64,000 nt of DNA. It comes from Diphasiastrum complanatum (Eukaryota; Streptophyta; Lycopodiopsida; Lycopodiales; Lycopodiaceae). Positions 56,321 to 64,000 of the stretch are shown here, one piece after another; within the stretch, counting starts at the first letter, position 1, and each line of letters begins with the position of its first letter. Position numbers and translations under genes: made by a program. The stretch lies in assembly GCA_029204225.1 (NCBI GenBank), contig CM055095.1, positions 23,023,825 to 23,087,824 of the forward strand, in the 5' to 3' direction. A model generated the notes under the pieces. The model was given only the letters and a program-made list of their open reading frames with translations, made no database searches and was not told the origin of the DNA.

Positions 56321-57590
56321 GTTCGCGAGGATGCTTCACATTTGAGGGCCACGTAGTGTAATACCATATTACATGCCTATTTTTCTTGAAGTACTAATTG
56401 ATGATGCAAAACTCCAATTAACCTACTCAAGTGATGAAGATAATCACCGAATATGAAGAAACATCTAATGGACCCGACAATGACAACTTATACAAAGATA
56501 TATTGAAGACAAAGAGGCCTAAATAAATATGACTAAAGGAAGGTATTCCGAAGGGTAAATATGAAACGACACAAACCTTAATAAGAAGGCTAGCCCTAAG
56601 GAAGGAACATTTCAGAAGCCCTATCGGTCCCGCCTCAAACTAAATGTTGTAACCTTCCATGTGCTTGCTTCTCATTAGAGCAAAGCCATGTGACAAGGAT
56701 TCCACTTAGGAAATGTACAAATGCAATTTTTCCGAAGTAGTTAATTAAATTAAATAAGAAGTGACATACCGATTACTAGAGAGCTGCGTACTCTTGCGCT
56801 CGTCTCTATATGTACTACATTTATGCTTCAATACAATCACCGAGTTTATCAGGAGATCACATAGAGTGTTTGAGTTTTCGAGTTCTCTCTTCTCTCTGCT
56901 TTCATAAGCCTTATGTTTGCTGAGTACTTCTGTTTCTGACAATTGGTAAGCCTCACCTTATCGGATGTGCTTGTGATTGAAACTTTGGTCAGACACTTCT
57001 TTAACCTTGATATTGTCATATGAGAACAGCCGTAAATTCACCGCCAAGATTGTCTTAAAACTCATTGGCTATTTGATTGTCTGTGTGATTGAATAATCAA
57101 TTGCTTGGAACTTAATTGTGATGTTAACTTTCAGAATCACTGATACATTTCTCTAACGTATATTCGGACTTACACATCCTAAAGCTTGCTCTGTGTTGTT
57201 GTAAATCAATGCTTTGAACTTTGCATATGGATACTCGTGTAGTTCAACATAGAAGTCAATCGTTCTTATGATTGAGCACTCTCTGTTGTTGAGGACAAAT
57301 TATTGGACTTCATTTGGAATGCATTGAAACATTTGCATCTTTCTCTGCCTTGGTTTATTTGATGCAACATACCTTGCTTGTCTGACAAACTTTATTAGGA
57401 GCACAGACTGATATATCGGGTTGGCCGATAAGTCGGATACACTAATAAGAAATGCATCATGTTCGATATGAGATTGTCGGCATCAATATCTTTTACTTTC
57501 GATTGTTTGGAACCACAACTAACCGGTGATACTGGTCACTGATACTCTTGAATGTCTGTTGACAAGCAACTCTTAATCCAAGAACATTAA
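56321..57590. other. Spacer with a possible small LTR
   Basis: No gene seen. A stretch at about 56645-56940 is bounded TGTTGTAACC…TTTCTGACA, has a CTCTCTTCTCTCTG leader-like tract and is followed by AATTGGTAAGCC. It could be the 5' LTR of the next copia, but the primer site is poor and no partner LTR is visible. Confidence 0.3.
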
Positions 57591-60500
57591 AATGAGTTAG
57601 AAACATCTAAAATCACAACATACAGCAGTCTCTTTGGAGAACGACAATCTTTTATGCTACATATCCTTACATCTAAGATAAGTATAACATGACACGTAGC
57701 TGAAGCCAAAACTTCGAAAGAAGTTTGGGACATCTTGAGCTCACTATATGATGTGAGAGACGTAACTACCAAGTTACATCTTTGAAGGAAATTCTTCACA
57801 CTCAAGATGTCAAATAATGATTCTCTTCATAATCACATTAACCAGTTTAAGAATCTCTTGCAACAGATGGTCGTTGTCAGATCAGTTATAGATGATCAAG
57901 ATGCAATTATGACATTGCTTTCTAGCCTGCCCTCTACATATGAGAACTAGGTGATGATCATTGTGACACACTCAGATTTAACTCTTACCAGAGTTATCAC
58001 TATGTTGCTGCAAGAAGATAATCGAAGAAGTCAAGACACTCTGTCTACCTCTTCGTCTCATGCTCTATATGCTAACAAGGCCTCAAAATGACAGAAGTAG
58101 AAAAGCTCCAAGTAGTCTGCATCAAATAAAAAATAGACTCAAAGTCAAGAACAATCATCGAATCCAAATTTGTTGAAGAAGAAGATGTTTTGCAAGTATT
58201 GCAAGTGCAATAACCATGAGATCTAGGATTGCCGAATTCTCAAAGCGAAGAATGCAGCCAAGCAACCTGATTAACAAAAAAAATATAGTTACAGCATCTC
58301 ATGAAGTCAAAATGGATGAAGGCGCTTTTATGATCAAAGACAAAAACGCGAATTCAGATGATTCATGGTTTCTGGATTCTGGAGCTACTCAACATATGAC
58401 CAATCATTGTCAGATTTTCCATTCCTATATGCCTTACAGCACAAAGAAGTATGTTCATCTTAGTGACGATAGCACTTACACTATCGAAGGTGAAGGTACT
58501 ATAAGATTAAGGTTCCAGCATGATCAATTCAAACTACTATCAAAAGTCTTGTATATTCCTAAACTCTCTACAAATCTATTATCAGTAAGTAGAATTACAG
58601 ATTTAGGTCATAAGGTGGAGTTTGAGTCTGATCAATGCAAAATTACCATTAGGAGTAACTAGATCCTTGCACTCGGCAAGAGGCATGGATACTTATATAT
58701 ATTGGCGCATTGTTATTATGATTCTAGTCAAGCTTTGAAAACCTCTGTTCTTGTCAATAAAGCATTACTATAACATCATCGCTTAGGACACTTGAATTAT
58801 GTATCTGTTTCGAACATGTCCAGACAATCTCTAGCACTTGATCTTGACTACCCTTATGGCAAAGTCGATCTCCCTATCTGCCATAGCTGCGTCCTCAGAA
58901 AATAGACTAGGATTCCTTTTAGATCGAGTCATAGGCATGCAACAAAAGGTCAGTTAGATGTTGTTCATTTAGATATATGTGGACCTATGCAAAATCCATC
59001 ATTGCTAGATGCAAAGTATTTCCTCACTTTTATTGACAAATTTTCTCAAAGAATAGCTGTTTACTTCATTAAGCAGAATTCGGAGACTTTCATTAAGTTC
59101 AAACAATTCAAAGAGCATGCAAAAAATCAAACTAGCAAACGAATCAAATCACTGAGGTCCGACAACGAAGGAGAATATATCGCCACCGAATTCAAGGAGT
59201 ATTGCCTTAACAACGGCATTGAGAAACAATACATCACCTCTTATTTGCCTCACTCAAATGGTCTTGTTGAGAGAAAGAACAGAACCTTAGTCAAATCGGC
59301 AAAGTGCATGTTATCACATGCGTCACTTCCAAAGTCCTTCTGGGTTGAAGCTGTTTCAACAGCAAACTATATTCTGAATGAATGTCCTCCTAAAGGTCTC
59401 TGAGACAAAACACCATTCAAAGTTTGGATAGGTACCAAACCTTCTTTATCAAACTTATGAGTTTTTGGATGTACAGCTTATATGCAGATTCCTCATAATC
59501 GCAGGAAGAATCTCAACTTCCAGAGTATCAAATGTGTTTTCATCAGCTACACTACTTCAGATCAAGACTACAAGTTGTTCGGTCCCATCAAGTCGAAGAT
59601 ATTCACTAGTCGGGATGTCATCTTCATCGAAGATCAGTTTATCGACCTCAAAGGAAAAGGCAGTGCCCATGTAGCCGACCTGTCAGATTCTCCTAAGATA
59701 TTGAACTTTCCAGTTCCTCAGTCAACTATTCCCATTGAAGGTCCAAGCTCATCTAGTTTCGATGAACAACATATCAATAGCGAATTTGAAGAGAATGATG
59801 TTGCAATTCAGTAGCTGCAACATGATGAAAATGATCAACTTCCTTTATTCTCCAGAAGATTATCAAGAACTAGCAGACCACCTATCAGGTATATCAACTA
59901 GTCTGCAGCCTATCTTGTTCACGAGCTGACGACTGTCGAAGAGGCACTCAGTCAACCCGATTCCGAATCTCTAGAAAGAAGCTATGGATAAAGAGTATTC
60001 ATCTCATATAAAGACCCAGACATGGACGATTATCGAATTACCTGCTAGCAGAAATGCAATTGTTTGCAAGTGAATTTTCAAAGGCAAGTACAAAGCAGAC
60101 AAAAGCATCGATAGAAGAAAAACCCGACTTGTCGTCAGAGAATTTTCTCAAGTATACAACATCGATTACACTGAGACCTTCAATCCAGTAGTCAAGCATT
60201 CTTCTATTTGACTTTTATTATCGTTTGTTGCTGAAGCAGATTTGGAAATACAACAAATGGATGTACAGATAGCATATCTCAATGGAGTCATCGAAGAAGA
60301 CATTTACATGGTGCAACCCAAAGGTTATATAGGTAAACACAATCATGTGTGTAAACTCCATAAAGCACTTTATGCTTGAAGCAATATGTTTGAGCATGGT
60401 TTCAAAGGATCAATACTTTCCTTATTGATCACAACTATACACCAAGCTCTTCCGATTCGAATGTTTAATTCAAGACATTGTAGCAGTCTTTTATCATTAT

Positions 60501-61375
60501 CACTTTATATGTGGATGACACATTGCTCTTCGGCAATATATCGATCTGATAAAAGAAACAAAGACTATGTTATCTTCTGAATTTGACATGACCGATCTGG
60601 GCGAAGCTCATTTTTGCCTTGGTATTCGAATCCATAGAGACAGAAATCGAAAGTTGATCTACATTACTCAGCAGAGGTACATCTACAATATGTTAGTCAG
60701 ATATAATTTGGTTAATTGCAAGTTAGCTCTCTCACTAATGGAACTAGGTCTCAAATTGTCAAAGGACCAGTGTCCTCGAACAATTCAAGAGAAGGGGCAA
60801 AAGCGTGAGTATCCTTATCATTCGATAATAGGATCTCTTATGTACGCAATGATCTGTACCAGGCCAGACATAGCTTTTACAGTCAGATCCCTAAGTCAAT
60901 TTATGACTAACTCTGGTATAAACCATGGTATAATACATTGGAAGGCTCTTATCAGAGTCATGAGATATCTTCGAGCTACTATGGACTTTTGCATTTGTTA
61001 TGGAACAGTCGACAACGACAAACTCAATTTACACAGTGGTTACACAGATGCAAGTTGGGCAGGAGATGTAGACACTCGTAAATCCACTTCTTCCTCAACA
61101 ATGGTCCAATTTCCTGGAACAGTTGCAAGCAATCTTTGATAGCTCTATTTTCTATAGAATTAGAGTTTATCACAGCCTCACAAGCTACAAAGAAAGCAAT
61201 TTGGTTGAGGAATTTACTTTCAGATATCAGTCTGAATCAATATGTTCCAACATTACTATTTTTTGATAATCAAAGTGCCATTGCCTTGTCAACCAACCCC
61301 AGGTTTCATTCCAGGAATAGGCACATTGAAATTAAGTATCACTATGTTAGAAGCAAAGTTCTAGACAATGTCATG
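57591..61375 (+). mobile_element. Ty1/copia body: gag to RNase H, no clear LTRs
   Basis: Gag (about 57640-58090; VWDILSSLYDVRDVTTKLH, DDQDAIMTLLSSLP), zinc knuckle (about 58185-58230), protease (WFLDSGATQHMTN, about 58366), pre-integrase (LSTNLLSVSRITDLG, about 58560-58900), integrase (58987-59403; SLRSDNEGEYIATEFKEYC), hinge, RT (about 59960-60870) and RNase H (60900-61375; YTDASWAGDVDTRKSTS, HIEIKYHYVRSKV) are all in order. Domain content is complete but the copy is old, with many breaks. The protease/pre-integrase part resembles the scrap at 3.6-4.1 kb. Confidence 0.9.
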
Positions 61376-61954
61376 TGCCAAATCTAAGCAAATAGCAATT
61401 ACAATGGAAGTAAAGCTAAGAGCAAGAAAAAAGCATTCAAGATATCATATCCATAGAAAGCTAGAAACAACGAGATCCCAATGGAATCACATTAGCAATG
61501 AAAAGAAGAGTACAAAGCAATGTAAATGAGCATGGATTCATGTGAATAGGGCACATGAGACCTAGCAATGGAGATCCCTATGGCTCACATTCACAAGGAA
61601 GCTAGAAGCTCTCACTTGCAAATGAGCCAAAAGGTTCACAAAATGATGTCTCTTGCCTAGTTATAGACAGTGCTCTTACTTAACTAAACATAACTCTCTT
61701 GAAAGATAGTTAACCCTTGTTAAGCATTGATTAGCCTACATTGGGCCCTTAGTGGCCTATTATCCTTACTTATTACTTTGAAGGGCCTAAAGAGGGAACC
61801 GCCTTGTTCTTAAGGCTAATAGCTCCTTTTGGGCCTACAAAGCTTACAATGGATTTTCTGATGCATTGATAAGCATGGATGTACTAAAAGTACATGACAC
61901 TCCCCTTACTTAAACATTTTTGTCCTAAAAAATGAAGGCATCTGCCTAGTAGCT
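61376..61954. other. Spacer between copia and gypsy
   Basis: No gene seen. The stretch is unassigned; an LTR of either neighbour cannot be recognised without a partner copy. Confidence 0.3.
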
Positions 61955-63050
61955 CTAGGGACACATTTCAAATTGTATCAATGGCGAATGTCTTTCTCCA
62001 TATATTCTGCTTGGATGTCTTTTATCCAATCTGCACTCAATGCAGTTATTGTGGAGATTGTGCCGAATCTCAAATTTGACCACAACATTCTGTGCTCTTC
62101 CATTAGAAGATGATCCAAAATTTCGTTTTGATGTTCCACCAAGTATGCCACATATTCCACTGTAGATTTCGATGATGCATTCATCTGCAAAGATCATATT
62201 CTCGATAATGCATCTGCAACCACATTGTCCTTTCCATTTTAATAATCAATATTAAAATCATAAGATTGAACTTGTGATAACCATCTCTTTTGCTTGTCAT
62301 TCAATTGCTTTTGGCTCAAGAAATATTTAAGACTATGATGGTCACTTTTAATCAAGAATTTAGAACCATATAAATAGTGTCGCCATTTCTTAAGAGCATG
62401 CACAATTGCCAGCATCTCCTTATCATGAGTAGGATATGACGCTTCCTTATCAGTGAGTTTCCTACTTTCATAAGCAATAACTCCATCTGATTGGCTCAAA
62501 ATAGCTCCCAATCCCGTGCCACAGGCATCCACTGTAACCATGAAAGGTAAGTTGAAATTGGGTTGCACTAGTAACGGAGCTGTTACCAATGATTCCTTAA
62601 GAGCTTCGAAAGCCATCTGAGTTTTCTCATTCCATTCAAACTTGTCCTTTCTCAGAAGATGGGTTAGCAGTGCTGTCACTTTTGAGAAGTCCTGAATGAA
62701 TCTTCTATAATAAGAGGCTAAACCCAGGAATCCTCTCAATTCTCTGATGTTGTTAGGTGAATTCCAATTCTTGATTATCTCAATCTTCTTTTGGTCCACC
62801 TTGATTCCCTCTTTGGACACAATATGTCCCAAGTATTCCACCTCATCTCGAGCGAATTCACATTTGGTTATCTTTGCACACAACTTGTATTCTCAAAGAA
62901 TACTTAAAATTGTATTTCACATGCTCTTCCATGTTCCTGCTATATATCAGGTTGTCATCAAAGAATACCAAGACAAACAAATAAAAGTAAGGTTCAAAAA
63001 TTTGATTCATAAGAGCTTGAAAAGTGGCACTAGCATTAGTTGAAGATGAT
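61955..63050 (-). mobile_element. Ty3/gypsy fragment: RT, RNase H, start of integrase
   Basis: The minus strand shows RT from [15 protein letters not shown] and [18 protein letters not shown] (about 63030-62920), the RT end and connection (ELRGFLGLASYYRRFIQDF), RNase H (VDACGTGLGAILSQSDG, YPTHDKEMLAIVHALKKWRH) and the beginning of the integrase region. It is abruptly joined near 63050 to gypsy sequence of the opposite strand. Broken. Confidence 0.88.
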
Positions 63051-64000
63051 GAAGATGATGCTAGCACTTTTTCATATAATGCCATTGACACTCAGCTGCC
63101 GCAAAGAAAAGAAGGAAAGGAAGACACCTCATCAGATGAGGAATCACCAAACCATCAATCAGAACACGGATAGTAGGAAAGATCCACTAGGAGGGATCAG
63201 AAAGTGGAACTATTGAACATATCTTTAAATGCTTTCAATGGATCCCATTCTAACAAAACCTTCCGTGTGCAAGCGTTAATTAATGGAAGGAGAGTATTTT
63301 GCTTAATAGATAGTGGTAGTATGCATAACTTCTCCAATAGTAGGTCATTACAAAGCTATGGATTAGCATCTTTGGATCGTTGTAATAAGATGAGAGTCCA
63401 GATTGCCAATGGAGTAACCATTCCTTGTATTAATATCACTCCAATAGTGAGATTACAAATGGAAGATTATACTCTTAAAACGAGTTTCCATATTGTGGAG
63501 TTGGGTCCAATTGTTATACTAGGGGTGGAATGACTTAAGACCTTGGGAAATGTAACAATCAACTTTGATCAAGGACTGTTGAGCTTTAGACAAGGAGAAC
63601 GCCAATTTGAACTACACAACATTCAATCTACTCAATCACGTTCAACTTTGTAGCCTATTTCTGTAGAGAAGGCTCAAAAGCTGTGTAGATCACAGTGTGG
63701 AAATGTTTGTGCTCAGGATTGAAGAAGCTGAAGGAAATTCAAGGAAGTAAAAACAAAACCATTGGCCAAGGTAAAACAAAGTGTAAAAGATCCAAAAATT
63801 CGGAAGATCTTGGGTAAATGTTTTGATGTGTTTGCTGATCAGTTACCCAAAGGGGAACCTACTAACAGATTCGTGGACCATCCCATTAAATTGGAATCGG
63901 AGACTAAACCGGTCAATTTACCACCTTACAGACTATCAAAGATTGAAAAGAAGAAGTCCATAAATAGGTTCAGGAGTTACTCTCACAAGAATTGATTGTT
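63051..64000 (+). mobile_element. Ty3/gypsy fragment: end of gag, protease, start of RT (open at window edge)
   Basis: Plus-strand frames give an acidic gag tail, a retropepsin-like domain (63204-63533; FRVQALINGRRVFCLIDSGS, PIVILGVE) and the RT entry (63762-63995; CFDVFADQLPKGEP, DHPIKLESETKPVNLPPYR). It runs off the window. It starts with gag-end sequence at the same point where the minus-strand gypsy starts in mid-RT, so the two are head to head. Confidence 0.85.

Noticed and set aside
56645-56940. Definite 5' LTR of the 57.6-61.4 kb copia
   Set aside because: The primer site is poor, no partner LTR is present and the distance to gag is long; kept only as a possibility.
1-64000. tRNA, rRNA or plastid/mitochondrial insertions
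   Set aside because: No cloverleaf-like gene, rRNA core or organelle gene was noticed; tRNA-like matches were only retroelement primer sites. A covariance-model scan would be needed to be sure.

Overview
The window looks like repeat-dominated nuclear DNA of a land plant with a large genome. The evidence is many Ty1/copia and Ty3/gypsy LTR retrotransposon remnants (copia pre-integrase, integrase, RT and RNase H; a chromodomain gypsy), initiator-Met-type primer sites (TGGTATCAGAGC), short GT-AG introns, G-box and (GA)n promoter sequence, and a LINE. I cannot name the species. A non-flowering plant (fern, lycophyte, gymnosperm) is a guess from the LINE type and the density of old elements. No rRNA or tRNA gene and no CRISPR array was seen.

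Layout. 0-5.6 kb: a 1.48-kb direct repeat in two near-identical copies (1-1490, 4153-5617), with a coding-like relic, a 250-bp tandem repeat and a copia scrap between them. 5.6-7.6 kb: head of a copia element. 8.4-11.3 kb: gypsy head on the minus strand with a clean LTR. 11.3-14.75 kb: copia pol and 3' LTR. 14.76-17.35 kb: broken intron-bearing coiled-coil gene (locus CC1). 18.5-21 kb: copia tail and long LTR on the minus strand. 21-24.85 kb: copia head, plus strand. 25.1-28.1 kb: second coiled-coil locus (CC2, minus) with heat-shock-element-like motifs upstream. 28.9-32 kb: gypsy pol (minus). 32-37.15 kb: one copia LTR family in two opposite orientations. 39-41.4 kb: the best intact host gene, two exons encoding 131 aa behind a G-box and GA-rich promoter. 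41.7-42.75 kb: satellites. 43-55.1 kb: LINE, gypsy, Ulp1-like gene and copia in an arrangement that records an inversion. 55.1-56.3 kb: third coiled-coil locus (CC3), homologous to CC1. 57.6-61.4 kb: copia. 62-64 kb: two gypsy pieces in opposite orientation.

Most notable. (1) A chromodomain gypsy entered a LINE, leaving a CTTGA target duplication. Its two LTRs, the duplication and the two LINE halves now lie 7 kb apart in inverted orientation, which one ~10.7-kb inversion with a breakpoint inside the element explains. (2) A copia LTR pair at 32-37 kb shows the same geometry. (3) CC1 and CC3 are broken members of an unrecognised coiled-coil family with a conserved C-terminal module. (4) A LINE relic carries what looks like a piece of a soluble transhydrogenase-like gene. 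(5) Several LTRs carry dense private promoter motifs (RY CATGCA, TTCGCGAA).

All readings are by eye from translations and repeats. Family names for retroelements are secure. Those for CC1-CC3, the Ulp1-like gene and the transhydrogenase-like piece are tentative.
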